A stretch of DNA of 51,121 nucleotides, from contig DATKRS010000021.1 in assembly GCA_035532035.1 (NCBI GenBank), positions 1 to 51,121 on the forward strand, given 5' to 3'. Positions 16,436-25,446 of the stretch are shown piece after piece. The stretch comes from Candidatus Dormiibacterota bacterium. Its GTDB lineage: Bacteria; Vulcanimicrobiota; Vulcanimicrobiia; Vulcanimicrobiales; Vulcanimicrobiaceae. The position numbers and the translations under genes were made by a program. The notes beneath the pieces were generated by a model. The model did no database searches and was not told the DNA's origin. It saw only the letters and a program-made list of their open reading frames with translations. The number at the start of each line of letters is the position of its first letter. The first letter of the stretch is position 1.

Positions 16436-18007
16436 ATGCGTATCCTTCGTCTCGTCGCCGCCTTGGCAACGGCCGCGCTCTTGCTCGTGCCGCCTCCGTC
16501 TGCGGCCGCGCGCCCGACGCTCGCTCAGGCGATCGCCCGGCTGACGAGCAATCCGCGGTACGCCCGCGGCTACTTCGGCATCGCGGTCTACGACATCGAC
16601 CATCGCCGCATGCTCTACGCGCGCGACGCGCAGCATCTCTTCGTTCCCGCATCGACGACGAAGACGCTGACCGAAGGAACGGCACTCGGCGTCCTCGGCC
16701 CGAACTTCCGCTTTCGGACGCCGGTCTATCGCACCGGCCCCGTCGCAGGCGGCGTGCTGCACGGCGATCTCGTGCTGGTAGCGTCGGGCGATCCCGATAT
16801 CTCGCAGCGCATTCAGCGCAACGGAACGCTCGCATTCGAGAACGAGGACCATGCGTACGACGGCTCGCCCGAAACCAAAGCCGTACCCGGCGATCCGCTT
16901 GCGGTGCTGCGCGATCTCGCCAAGCAGATCGCGGCGCGTGGAATCCACGCCATCACCGGCCGCGTCTTCGTCGACGCGACGCTCTTCCCCGACGCAGGCA
17001 TGGAAGCGGGTACGGGGACCGACGTCAATCCCATGATCCTCAACGACAACATCATCGACGTGATCGTCGCTCCGGGCGCGCGCGCCGCAGACCCCGCGCG
17101 CGTCGTGTCGATCTCACCGCAGACGCCATACGCGCGCTTCGTCAACGCAGCGAGGACTGCGGGGCCACACACCGACGATACGCTCGCGATGACCGACGCC
17201 GACGACGGGCACGGAGGACGCATCGTCACGATCGCGGGTACCGTCAAGAGTACCGACAAACCGACGCTCTACGCGTATCGCGTTGCGAATCCGCCGCGCT
17301 TCGCCGAAGACGCGCTCACCATCGCGCTGCGCGATGCCGGCGTGGCAATCGAGAATCCGCCGCCGGACGCGCCGTTCGTGCGAGCGGCGTACGCGTCGTC
17401 CTATCTGCCCGCAAATCTCGTCGCCGAGCACGTTTCGCCGCCGTTGCGCGAAGACGTCAGGGTAACGCTCAAAGTAAGCGACAATCTGCACGCGGCAGAG
17501 ATGCCCTACCTTCTGGGCGTCTACGCCGGACACGCCCGGCACGGTCGGCTGCAGGCGGGGTTCGACGTCGAAGCGCGGTTCTTACGCAACGCCGGCATGG
17601 ACCTTTCCGGCGCCTCGCAATCCGACGGCGAGGGCGCGTACGATTACTTCGCGCCTGCGTTCATGGTGCATTACCTCGCCTGGGTGCACTCCCAACCGTG
17701 GTACGGTGATTTCTATCGGGCGCTTCCGATTCTCGGCGTGGACGGAACGCTCGCGGACGTACAGACGGGCGCTCCCGCGCGGGGCAGGGTGCACGCCAAG
17801 ACGGGTGCGTGGGGATGGCCGAACCTTCTCTCGCACGGTGCGGTGTACAGCAGAGGCCTCGTCGGATACGTAACGACGCGCAGCGGCAAGCACGTGGCGT
17901 TCTGCATCTACGTGAACGACATAGCGTTCGGTCACGACGTGGACGGCGTGGCGATTCTGGGTCAGCTGCTCGGCGCAATCGCAAACGCAATCTACGTCGA
18001 CGGCTGA
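16436..18007 (+). CDS. dacB: D-alanyl-D-alanine carboxypeptidase/endopeptidase (PBP4, S13 family)
   Basis: Low-molecular-weight penicillin-binding protein that trims and cleaves peptidoglycan peptides outside the membrane. It is 523 residues with a signal peptide (RILRLVAALATAALLL then PSAAA). The three active-site motifs are present: Ser73-x-x-Lys76 (PASTTK), SDN (KVSDNLHA) and KTG (HAKTGAW). The long insert between the first two motifs is typical of class C PBPs. An in-frame ATG at 16412 is an alternative start that only lengthens the signal peptide's N region. It is divergent from the HAD gene. Confidence 0.93.
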   Translation: MRILRLVAALATAALLLVPPPSAAARPTLAQAIARLTSNPRYARGYFGIAVYDIDHRRMLYARDAQHLFVPASTTKTLTEGTALGVLGPNFRFRTPVYRTGPVAGGVLHGDLVLVASGDPDISQRIQRNGTLAFENEDHAYDGSPETKAVPGDPLAVLRDLAKQIAARGIHAITGRVFVDATLFPDAGMEAGTGTDVNPMILNDNIIDVIVAPGARAADPARVVSISPQTPYARFVNAARTAGPHTDDTLAMTDADDGHGGRIVTIAGTVKSTDKPTLYAYRVANPPRFAEDALTIALRDAGVAIENPPPDAPFVRAAYASSYLPANLVAEHVSPPLREDVRVTLKVSDNLHAAEMPYLLGVYAGHARHGRLQAGFDVEARFLRNAGMDLSGASQSDGEGAYDYFAPAFMVHYLAWVHSQPWYGDFYRALPILGVDGTLADVQTGAPARGRVHAKTGAWGWPNLLSHGAVYSRGLVGYVTTRSGKHVAFCIYVNDIAFGHDVDGVAILGQLLGAIANAIYVDG

Positions 18008-18016
18008 CGCGCGGCG

Positions 18017-18775
18017 CTATCGCAGCGTCGGAAGCTGCTGCGAGACGATCGCCCAGTTGGACGGCTGCACGGCGACGGCGCCGCTGTACGGCGTATCGAA
18101 CTCGCCGATCACGACGAACAGCACCGCCACGATTCCGGCAACGGCGGCGGTCATCGCGAGTTGCGCCGCTCGGTTCGCGGTGCCCAAGAGATACGTGAAG
18201 AAGAGCGTCACGATCCCGCCGGCAACGAGCGCGATCCAAAGGATCGGTGGAACCGACGGCGCGACCTGCGCGAAGCGCCTGCGGCGAGCGTCGAAGACGG
18301 CGTGTAGCTCGCGCATCGCGCTCTGTTGCACGTTTACTTCGCCGGCGTTGCCCGGACGAAACGTGTCGACGTCGTACGCCGCGCGCTCGAGCGAGCTCGA
18401 CGAGCCGATGACGATGCCGCGGCGCATCGCCGGCCACTCGCGCCGGACGACCGACTGCACGTACTCTCGCAGATCGGCACGCACCGCGCCGCGCAGCGGC
18501 TGTGGAAAGCCGGCGGCGACGCGGTAGGCGTCCGCCACTGCGGCGCTTTCTTGTTGCACGTAGTCTTGCGCTGCGGCATAGCGCTGCCAGACGAGCACCA
18601 CGACGAAGCCCAGCAGCACGGCATACGTAACGCCGACGACCGACAGCAAAAACCCCGCGACGTCGTTATGATCCTGAAGCCGGTGGTAGTCGCTGCGGCG
18701 TTGGATGACCGCGTGGATGCCGACGGCGGCCGCAACGATCAGTGCAACGATGAGTATCTCGCCGAGTGCTACCAT
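18017..18775 (-). CDS. DUF4239 (bestrophin-like) membrane protein
   Basis: The 252-residue protein has two N-terminal membrane helices (about 5-25 and 40-65, with [18 protein letters not shown]), a soluble helical middle section of about 110 residues rich in Arg and Glu, and two C-terminal helices (about 178-198 and 205-225). This is the DUF4239 layout, whose function is unknown. The ATG lies within the last codons of uvrB (7-base overlap), so it depends on uvrB translation. The ending [16 protein letters not shown] is cytoplasmic or periplasmic and unremarkable. Confidence 0.8.
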   Translation of the reverse strand: MVALGEILIVALIVAAAVGIHAVIQRRSDYHRLQDHNDVAGFLLSVVGVTYAVLLGFVVVLVWQRYAAAQDYVQQESAAVADAYRVAAGFPQPLRGAVRADLREYVQSVVRREWPAMRRGIVIGSSSSLERAAYDVDTFRPGNAGEVNVQQSAMRELHAVFDARRRRFAQVAPSVPPILWIALVAGGIVTLFFTYLLGTANRAAQLAMTAAVAGIVAVLFVVIGEFDTPYSGAVAVQPSNWAIVSQQLPTLR

Positions 18776-20808
18776 GCGGTCTCCTCCAGCGAACGGTCGA
18801 AGATCTTGGGCGCCTTTCCGCCGAAGAGCAGCGACTCGCTCGCCCCGATCTGTTTGCGCAGCTCGACGAGCTCGTCTCGCAGCGCCGCAGCACGCTCGAA
18901 CTCGAGGTTCGACGCGTGCTCGCGCATCCGGCGCTCGAGCTCCGCGATGGTCTTCAGGGCGAGCTCCCGCGGCATGCGCTCGACGCGCTTACCCTCGCGC
19001 GTCTGGGTGCCTCCGCCGACCATGCTCAGGATGTCGCGGATCTCCTTGCGAATCGAGCGCGGCTCGATGCCGTGCTCGCGATTGTACTCGACCTGCATTT
19101 CGCGCCGGCGCCGCGTCTCGCCGATGGCCTTCGCCATCGACTCCGTCACGGTGTCGGCGTACATGATGACTTTGCCCTCGACGTTGCGCGAGGCGCGCCC
19201 GATCGTCTGAATGAGCGACGTCCCGCTGCGAAGATAGCCTTCTTTGTCGGCGTCCAAGATGCCGACGAGCGAGACCTCGGGCAGATCGAGGCCCTCGCGC
19301 AGCAAGTTGATGCCGACGAGCACGTCAAAAACGCCGGCGCGCAAATCCCGCAGGATGGCAACGCGCTCCAGCGTGTCGATCTCGCTGTGCAGATAGCGCA
19401 CGCGCAGCCCCATCTCGACGAGGTAGTCGGCGAGATCCTCGGCCATTTTCTTCGTCAGCGTGGTGACGAGGACGCGCTCCTTGCGCTCCACGCGCACGCG
19501 GATCTCTTCCATCAGATCGTCCACCTGGTTGCGCGTCGGGCGAACGTCGACCTCGGGATCGACCAGACCCGTCGGTCTGATGATCATCTCGACGACCTGC
19601 GACGAACGCGCTACCTCGTACGCTCCGGGCGTCGCGGACACGTATACGACCTGATTGACGTGACGCTCGAACTCGTCGTAGGTCAGCGGCCGGTTGTCGA
19701 GCGCGCTCGGGAGGCGGAATCCGTGCTCAACGAGGACCGCCTTGCGAGCGTGATCGCCCGCGTACATGCCGCGCACTTGCGGCAGCGTCACGTGCGACTC
19801 GTCGACGAACAGCAGCCAATCGCGCGCAAAGAAGTCCAGCAGGCACCACGGCGTCGAGCCAGCCTCGCGCCCCGTCAAGTGCCGCGAGTAGTTCTCGATT
19901 CCGTTGCAGTACCCGACTTCTCGCAGCATCGTGAGATCGTATCTCGTGCGCTGTTCCAGGCGCTGCGCTTCGAGCAGGCCGCCGCGCTCGCGAAACCAGC
20001 GCAAACGCTCGTCGAGCTCGATTTCGATGGCGGCAATTGCGCGTTGAAGCTTCTCGTCCGGCGTAATGAAGTGCTTCGCGGGAAAGATCGTCAGATCGTC
20101 TTTGCTCTCGAGGTACTCGCCGGTCAGCAAGTTCACGACGTTGATCGCCTCGATTCTATCGCCGAAGAACTCGATGCGGTGAACGAGCTCCTCGTCGACG
20201 GCAACGAACTCCAACACGTCACCCCGAACGCGGAAGGTGCCGCGCACGAGGTTCAGATCGTTGCGGCGATACTGCATGTCGACGAGCTTGTGCAGCAGCG
20301 CGTCGCGATCGATCTCCTCGCCGACGTGCACCGAAGCCGACATCTCGACGTAATCCGACGGCGATCCCAAACCGTAGATGCACGAGACCGACGCCACGAC
20401 GAGCGTGTCCGGGCGCGTTAAAATCGCCTGGGTTGCCGAATGGCGCAGGCGCTCGATCTCGTCGTTGATCGAGCTGTCCTTCTCGATGTACGTGTCCGTT
20501 GACGGGACGTACGCTTCGGGCTGGTAGTAGTCGAAGTACGAGACGAAGTACTCGACCGAGTTCTTGGGAAAGAACTCGCGGAACTCCGCGCACAGCTGCG
20601 CTGCCAGCGTCTTGTTGTGGCAGAGCACGAGCGTCGGCTTCTGTACGAGCTCCACGACCCGCGCCATGGCGAGCGTCTTCCCGCTGCCCGTGACCCCCAG
20701 GAGCGTCTGCGCACGGTCGTTGCGCTGCAGCCCCAGCGCGAGCGCGTCGGTCGCCTTGGGCTGATCTCCGGCAAGCGCGTACGGAGCAATGAGTTGAAAG
20801 CGGGGCAT
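18769..20808 (-). CDS. uvrB: excinuclease ABC subunit B
   Basis: Helicase-like subunit that verifies damage with UvrA and recruits UvrC. The 679-residue protein shows Walker A GVTGSGKT, the beta-hairpin region [18 protein letters not shown], the helicase motif DESHVTLPQ, the C-terminal helicase core with QTIGRASRN, and the UVR domain (about 640-675) that contacts UvrC. The ATG at 20808 gives the family N terminus; the in-frame region upstream is low-complexity and crosses into the divergent prs region. It is followed by the overlapping DUF4239 gene. Confidence 0.96.
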   Translation of the reverse strand: MPRFQLIAPYALAGDQPKATDALALGLQRNDRAQTLLGVTGSGKTLAMARVVELVQKPTLVLCHNKTLAAQLCAEFREFFPKNSVEYFVSYFDYYQPEAYVPSTDTYIEKDSSINDEIERLRHSATQAILTRPDTLVVASVSCIYGLGSPSDYVEMSASVHVGEEIDRDALLHKLVDMQYRRNDLNLVRGTFRVRGDVLEFVAVDEELVHRIEFFGDRIEAINVVNLLTGEYLESKDDLTIFPAKHFITPDEKLQRAIAAIEIELDERLRWFRERGGLLEAQRLEQRTRYDLTMLREVGYCNGIENYSRHLTGREAGSTPWCLLDFFARDWLLFVDESHVTLPQVRGMYAGDHARKAVLVEHGFRLPSALDNRPLTYDEFERHVNQVVYVSATPGAYEVARSSQVVEMIIRPTGLVDPEVDVRPTRNQVDDLMEEIRVRVERKERVLVTTLTKKMAEDLADYLVEMGLRVRYLHSEIDTLERVAILRDLRAGVFDVLVGINLLREGLDLPEVSLVGILDADKEGYLRSGTSLIQTIGRASRNVEGKVIMYADTVTESMAKAIGETRRRREMQVEYNREHGIEPRSIRKEIRDILSMVGGGTQTREGKRVERMPRELALKTIAELERRMREHASNLEFERAAALRDELVELRKQIGASESLLFGGKAPKIFDRSLEETAW

Positions 20809-20923
20809 GGTTACGGTCTGGCTACGCCACCGTGGAAACGGGGTCCCGCCCGCGCGCGCGGCGCGCGGCGCGGGGCGAATGCGCAAGGTGCATCGCCCTT
20901 GAAAACGAACCCTGGGAGGTCGC

Positions 20924-20947
20924 ATGGTATCGGGAGACGCCTCTTGA
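20924..20947 (+). other. possible 7-codon upstream ORF of prs
   Basis: GGGAGG (20914-20919) stands four bases before an ATG that encodes MVSGDAS and stops at TGA 20945-20947. That stop overlaps the TTG start of prs as TTGA. A ribosome finishing this short ORF would sit on the prs start. It may be a translational coupling device, or the relic of an ATG start separated by an indel. Confidence 0.35.
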
Positions 20948-21960
20948 GCAGTAGTCCATTGGTTTTCAGCGGGAGCTCGAACCGGGCGCTCGCCGAGGAA
21001 ATTGCCAAACGCCTCAAGGTGAACGTCGGCAAAGCGCTGGTCGCGAAGTTCAAGAACGAAGAGACGCGCATCGAAATCCAAGAAAACGTTCGAGGCTCGG
21101 AAGTTTTCGTCGTCCAGTCAATTTGCAAGGCGCCCAACGGGAACGGCGTCAACGACGCCGTCATGGAGCTGCTGCTGATGATCGATGCGCTGCGCCGCGC
21201 GTCGGCGTCGCGAATCACTGCGGTGATCCCCTACTACGGGTACGCCAAGCAAGACAAGAAGACAAAAGGCAGAGAGCCGATCTCCGCCAAGGTCATGGCG
21301 AACATCCTGAAGGTCACCGGCGCCAAACGCATCGTGACGATGGACCTGCACGCGGCGCAGATCCAGGGCTTCTTCGACATTCCGGTCGACAACCTAATGG
21401 CGATGCCGACGCTCTGCAACTACCTGAAGAAGGAAGGCCTGTGCGACGACCACATCGTCGTCGTCTCTCCCGACGCGGGCGGCGTGCACCGGGCGGAGCT
21501 GTTCGCCAAGCGCCTCAACAGCTCGCTCGCCATCGTATTCAAGCGGCGTCCCGAACCGGACGTCAACGAGGTAGCGGAGATCGTCGGCGACGTCGAGGGG
21601 CGAGCGGCGATCATCGTCGACGACATGATCTCGACGGGCGGAACGCTCGACAAGGCGGCCCAGGCGATTCGCCAACGCGGCGCGACCCGCGTGCTCACCG
21701 TTGCGACGCACGGGATCTTTGCGGGCGAGGCGGTTGCGGTGCTCGAGAACTCGGCGATCGAGCGCATCGTCGTCACGAACACGATTCCGCTGGTAAACGT
21801 GGATCAACATCCGAAGTTCGTGCAGCTCTCGATCGCACAAACCTTCGCCGACGCGATCGCTCGCATCACTACGAACCGCTCCGTTTCCGAGCTTTTCGGC
21901 GAAGACATCGACCCTTTTGACATTGCAGCCTCGGTGCCGAAACCGGCAGCCGTCGGCTAA
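20944..21960 (+). CDS. prs: ribose-phosphate pyrophosphokinase
   Basis: Makes PRPP from ribose 5-phosphate and ATP for nucleotide, His and Trp synthesis. The 338-residue protein is of the class I type: [16 protein letters not shown] at the start, [12 protein letters not shown] flexible loop, [14 protein letters not shown], and the PRPP-binding [12 protein letters not shown]. The start is TTG at 20944, with GGGAG seven bases before it, because the family sequence begins just after it and no ATG is in frame nearby. It heads prs-rplY-pth, a widespread arrangement. Divergent from uvrB across about 135 bases. Confidence 0.94.
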   Translation: MSSSPLVFSGSSNRALAEEIAKRLKVNVGKALVAKFKNEETRIEIQENVRGSEVFVVQSICKAPNGNGVNDAVMELLLMIDALRRASASRITAVIPYYGYAKQDKKTKGREPISAKVMANILKVTGAKRIVTMDLHAAQIQGFFDIPVDNLMAMPTLCNYLKKEGLCDDHIVVVSPDAGGVHRAELFAKRLNSSLAIVFKRRPEPDVNEVAEIVGDVEGRAAIIVDDMISTGGTLDKAAQAIRQRGATRVLTVATHGIFAGEAVAVLENSAIERIVVTNTIPLVNVDQHPKFVQLSIAQTFADAIARITTNRSVSELFGEDIDPFDIAASVPKPAAVG

Positions 21961-21975
21961 TCCTTTCGGAGTATC

Positions 21976-22641
21976 ATGGCGAACACAGACTTGAAACTTT
22001 CGGTCGAGCACCGTGCCGCGATCGGCACGACCGGCGTGCGCCGGCTGCGCGCGGCGGGGAAAGTTCCCCTCGTCCTCTACGGTCACGGGAGCGTTCCGGA
22101 GCCTCTTGCCGCCGATTTGCGGGCGTTCGAAGAGCTGCTCGTGCGGGGCGGGCGCACCGGCATGATTACGCTCACCGACGACGGCAAGGCGAAGGATACG
22201 GCGCTCGTTCGCGAGATTCAGCGCGATCCCGTATCGCGCAAGATCGTGCATGCGGACCTACTGCGCGTCTCGGCTCACGAGAACGTGCGCACGCGCGCGC
22301 GAATCGTACCGACGGGAACGTCGCGAGGCGTGCGCGAGTTCGGCGGCGTCATGGACGTACTCGCCCACGAAATCGAAATCGAGGGTCCCGTCGACGCACT
22401 TCCGTCGCAGCTCGAGGTGGACGTTTCGGAGTTAGGTATTCACGAGCACGTGGTCGCCGGAGACATCGCGCTGCCGAAGGGCTTCGCGCTCGTCACGCCG
22501 GCCGATACCGTCATCATCGCGATCGAGGCATCGAAGACGGCGCATCAACTCGAAGAAGCGGCCGCGCCCATACTCGAAGAGGCGCAACCCGAGGTCATCG
22601 GAGAGAAAGAGAAGACCGAGGCGGAAGCGCCTAAGGCGTGA
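21976..22641 (+). CDS. rplY: 50S ribosomal protein L25, long CTC form
   Basis: Binds 5S rRNA. The 221-residue protein has the L25 domain (about 1-92, with LRAAGKVPLVLYG and IQRDPVSRKIVHADLLRV) and the C-terminal CTC/TL5 beta domain (about 100-185), followed by an acidic tail rich in Glu and Ala. GGAG precedes the ATG, 15 bases after prs. The stop overlaps pth as GTGA. Confidence 0.94.
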   Translation: MANTDLKLSVEHRAAIGTTGVRRLRAAGKVPLVLYGHGSVPEPLAADLRAFEELLVRGGRTGMITLTDDGKAKDTALVREIQRDPVSRKIVHADLLRVSAHENVRTRARIVPTGTSRGVREFGGVMDVLAHEIEIEGPVDALPSQLEVDVSELGIHEHVVAGDIALPKGFALVTPADTVIIAIEASKTAHQLEEAAAPILEEAQPEVIGEKEKTEAEAPKA

Positions 22642-23240
22642 GGCCCCGCGTCGCGCCTCGCATCGTCGTTGGCCTCGGCAATCCTGGCCGCGAGTACGAA
22701 CGGACGCGCCACAACCTCGGCTTCATGGTCGTCGACGAGCTCGCCGGGCGTTTGGGCGTCGAGCGATGGAAGAGAAAAGACTCCGCACGCCAGGCCTACG
22801 ATTCGGCACGTGGCGTCGTACTCGTCGAACCAACCTCGTTCATGAACTTGAGCGGTGCGCCGGTGCGCCTGATCTCGTCCTGGTACCGCACGCCGGCCGA
22901 AGACGTGCTCGTCGTCGCGGACGACATCGACTTGCCGTTCGGGAAGCTGCGCGCGCGTCCGTTCGGAGGACACGGCGGACACAACGGTTTGCGCTCGATC
23001 ATCGCGACGATGGGCGAGAACTTCCCGCGACTACGCATCGGCGTCGGCCGCCCGAAGTACGACACCGTCGATCACGTGCTCACGCCCTTCGATGAATCCG
23101 AACGCGCCGCACTTTCCGCCATAGTGGCGGCCGCAGCGGACGCCGTACAGGTGTGGCTGAACGAAGGGATCGACGCCGCGATGCGCTTCGCGAACACCTG
23201 GCAGGGTATCGGCTCCCCCGTCAATCGCGGCGGCGATTGA
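22638..23240 (+). CDS. pth: peptidyl-tRNA hydrolase
   Basis: Recycles tRNA from dropped-off peptidyl-tRNA. The 200-residue protein shows IVVGLGNPGREYERTRHNLG with catalytic His25 and Asn15, SFMNLSG, and VVADDIDLPFGKLRARPFGG with the conserved Asp, then GGHNGLRSI. The GTG start overlaps the rplY stop, so the two are coupled. Its stop lies only 3 bases from the convergent M48 gene end, with no terminator visible. Confidence 0.95.
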   Translation: MRPRVAPRIVVGLGNPGREYERTRHNLGFMVVDELAGRLGVERWKRKDSARQAYDSARGVVLVEPTSFMNLSGAPVRLISSWYRTPAEDVLVVADDIDLPFGKLRARPFGGHGGHNGLRSIIATMGENFPRLRIGVGRPKYDTVDHVLTPFDESERAALSAIVAAAADAVQVWLNEGIDAAMRFANTWQGIGSPVNRGGD

Positions 23241-23243
23241 ACC

Positions 23244-24440
23244 CTAAGGGCAGCCCGTCGTCCTGCTGCCGACGGCGAGGGCGTCCTCGCCGAGCGTCGG
23301 CGCGCGATACAAGAACGTGCGGCCGACAGTGCTCGGGCAGACCTGTTCGATCTGCTCGTCGCCCGCGCGCACGAGCGCGCGCAGCGCCGCCGCTCGATTT
23401 CCGGTCATCGCGACGGCCGCGTGCTCGGCCCGCAGGCGCATCGACACCACGGCGGCATGGTCGATCGGTACGGCAACGATATACACGATCGCGAGAAGCG
23501 CACCGACCAGCGTGATGCGCGAGATGGGATCGTCGTCACGCCGAAACGGCACGCGATCGGCGATGAACACCGCGATCGCGATGCCGATGATGGCGATCGC
23601 GGCATCGACGAGCGCGAGATTCAACGGGTCGTGCTTGTCGAGCTGCGCGATCTCCGCGGCGATATAGAACTCGATCTCTTGCGGCGTCGAGGTGTCGACG
23701 ACCGCGTCGGCGAGAACGATGCGCTGCGTAGACCCCATGCCTTCGGTCTTCGCTGCATCCACTGGAATGCGGTCGACGCGATGCTCGACGACTATCGGAA
23801 CGCCGGCGTATCCTTCCCGTGCCGCGAACGCGCGGGCGCGCACGCCGATCGCACCGCCGAGGGGCGCGTAGCGCTCGAAGAGCGGTGCGATCACATATGG
23901 GTCGACGAGCGTTCCCACGAGCGATATGACGATGATGCCCGCGATCGTATAGAGATACCACTGATGCGTGCGCTCGACGAGCCACAGCACGACGACCGCG
24001 ATGCATCCCGCGACGAGCATGCCGATGAGCGTTCCGAGCACGTACTCGTAGGCCCACACTCGCGTCAGCACGTGCGAGAGGCCCATGACGCGTTCGACGC
24101 GCCAGACGTAGAACGACGGCAGAACGGCCGCCGTACGAGCGACGACTGCCAGCGAAGCACCGAATGCAAAGCGGACCGCGGCTTCTCCGCCGAGCGCTGC
24201 ACGGAGCGCGTCGCGCCATCGCGCGGCGCCACCGGCTCGCCAGAAGTAGAGCAGCGCGAGCGCTTGGGCAAAAACGGCGGCGAACCATCCCGGCAGCTCG
24301 AATGCGATGAGCCGGGCGCCCGCCGCTTGCCGGTCGGCGTCGACGAGACGGGCGATCGGCTCGGCAAGCAACCGCGCAGACGGAATCGCATTCACGTACC
24401 GGTCGAGCGCGTCGACCGCAACGGCGAGCAGAAGGCTCAT
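23244..24440 (-). CDS. M48 (Ste24/HtpX-like) membrane protein with lost zinc site
   Basis: The 398-residue protein aligns with CAAX-prenyl-protease-like M48 members: several N-terminal membrane helices, the Ste24 landmark VDPYVIAPLFERYAPL (about 180-195), and MGSTQRIVLADAVVDTSTPQEIE ahead of the catalytic helix. At the position of HExxH, however, the sequence reads AEIAQ (262-266), so both zinc histidines are missing. In the region of the third ligand the family's EADAFA-type motif is replaced by RAEHAAVA. The fold and membrane layout are kept, so it is not obviously a decaying gene. It should be inactive as a zinc protease. Downstream of a diguanylate cyclase, 8-base gap. Confidence 0.8.
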   Translation of the reverse strand: MSLLLAVAVDALDRYVNAIPSARLLAEPIARLVDADRQAAGARLIAFELPGWFAAVFAQALALLYFWRAGGAARWRDALRAALGGEAAVRFAFGASLAVVARTAAVLPSFYVWRVERVMGLSHVLTRVWAYEYVLGTLIGMLVAGCIAVVVLWLVERTHQWYLYTIAGIIVISLVGTLVDPYVIAPLFERYAPLGGAIGVRARAFAAREGYAGVPIVVEHRVDRIPVDAAKTEGMGSTQRIVLADAVVDTSTPQEIEFYIAAEIAQLDKHDPLNLALVDAAIAIIGIAIAVFIADRVPFRRDDDPISRITLVGALLAIVYIVAVPIDHAAVVSMRLRAEHAAVAMTGNRAAALRALVRAGDEQIEQVCPSTVGRTFLYRAPTLGEDALAVGSRTTGCP

Positions 24441-24448
24441 CTCCCGCC

Positions 24449-25417
24449 CTATTCATACAAAGCGAAGCCGGCGCCTTCGACCGCGTATGCGACGCGGTCG
24501 CGCCCGCAGCGTTTGGCGTGGTACATGGCCGCGTCCGCAGTTTCCAGCAGAGCGGCCGCATCGCCGGCGTCGAACGGGAATGCGGCAACCCCGATGCTCG
24601 CGGTCAACTGCATCGGCACGCCGAAATCGTGCGTTCTCACCGCCGCGCAGAACGCACGCGCACGCTCGATCGCTCGCAGCTTTCGAGAGCCGTGCAGGAG
24701 CATGCAGAACTCGTCGCCGCCTTTTCGGCCGACAACGTCGACCCCGGGCACGGCGTGCTCTCCGAGCAACGCCGCCATGCGCTGCAGCACGAGATCGCCC
24801 GCCTCGTGTCCGTACGCGTCATTGATCTCCTTGAAGCGGTCCGTGTCGACGAACCAGAGCGAGAGCACGGCCCCGCTTGTCGAGCGCATGACGTCGTGCA
24901 GCCTCAGGCGAAATGCGCGCGGTGAGAGCGCGCCGGTCAAACCGTCGAAGGTGGCATCCGCGCGATCCGCTTCACGCTCCAGCGCGAGAAGATAGATCTC
25001 CGTCGCGCTCGCGACGATCCGCGTCACGCGCTGCGCATTCGGTAAACCGGCGGCCGTCGCGGTCGCGGCGTACCAGACGCCGCGAACGGCGCGTTCCGAA
25101 ATCATGGGCACGGCGATCGCCGCTCGGTCGCCGGGCATGAGCGCGTCGAGTCGCCGTGAAGAAACGACCGCTTGCGCCACGATCGCCGCGCGCGCGGGCA
25201 GCCGTCCGTCGGCGGCGTGGCGCATCCGCACGCTGCGAAAGTGCTCGGTGCGCGGGCCGCGCGCGTAGACGCAACTCAGGACGCTCTCGTCGCTCGCGAA
25301 GAACAGCGCGGCGTCGAGCTCGGGCTCGGCCGCGCGCGTCGCACAGTCGATCGCCGACAAAACCGCGCTGCTCGATCGGCGTGCTGCGGCAACGAACTGC
25401 GCGAAGGTACCCTCCAC
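24449..25417 (-). CDS. GAF-like plus GGDEF diguanylate cyclase
   Basis: The 322-residue soluble protein has a GAF-like N-terminal sensor region (about 15-150) and a GGDEF domain (about 155-315). The active site is RKGGDEF, with metal ligands in FVDTDRFKEINDAYGH, so synthesis of c-di-GMP is likely. The inhibitory RxxD site normally found upstream reads PGVD, lacking the Arg, so product inhibition may be absent. The GTG start sits within a small inverted repeat (25412-25426). It follows glmU by 29 bases on the same strand. Confidence 0.88.
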   Translation of the reverse strand: MEGTFAQFVAAARRSSSAVLSAIDCATRAAEPELDAALFFASDESVLSCVYARGPRTEHFRSVRMRHAADGRLPARAAIVAQAVVSSRRLDALMPGDRAAIAVPMISERAVRGVWYAATATAAGLPNAQRVTRIVASATEIYLLALEREADRADATFDGLTGALSPRAFRLRLHDVMRSTSGAVLSLWFVDTDRFKEINDAYGHEAGDLVLQRMAALLGEHAVPGVDVVGRKGGDEFCMLLHGSRKLRAIERARAFCAAVRTHDFGVPMQLTASIGVAAFPFDAGDAAALLETADAAMYHAKRCGRDRVAYAVEGAGFALYE

Positions 25418-25446
25418 ATGGTGGAGAGTGCCGTGGGATCCGGGTC

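Noticed and set aside
18766-20421. 551-codon plus-strand open frame opposite uvrB
   Set aside because: A shadow of uvrB codons, with no independent protein features.
20845-20880. GC-rich repeat between uvrB and prs as an operator
   Set aside because: It is a run of simple GC/CG alternation with no clear dyad, so no site could be defined.
25412-25426. CTCCAC-ATG-GTGGAG inverted repeat over the diguanylate cyclase start
   Set aside because: The 3-base loop and short arms give only a weak hairpin; it is too small to claim start-site control.
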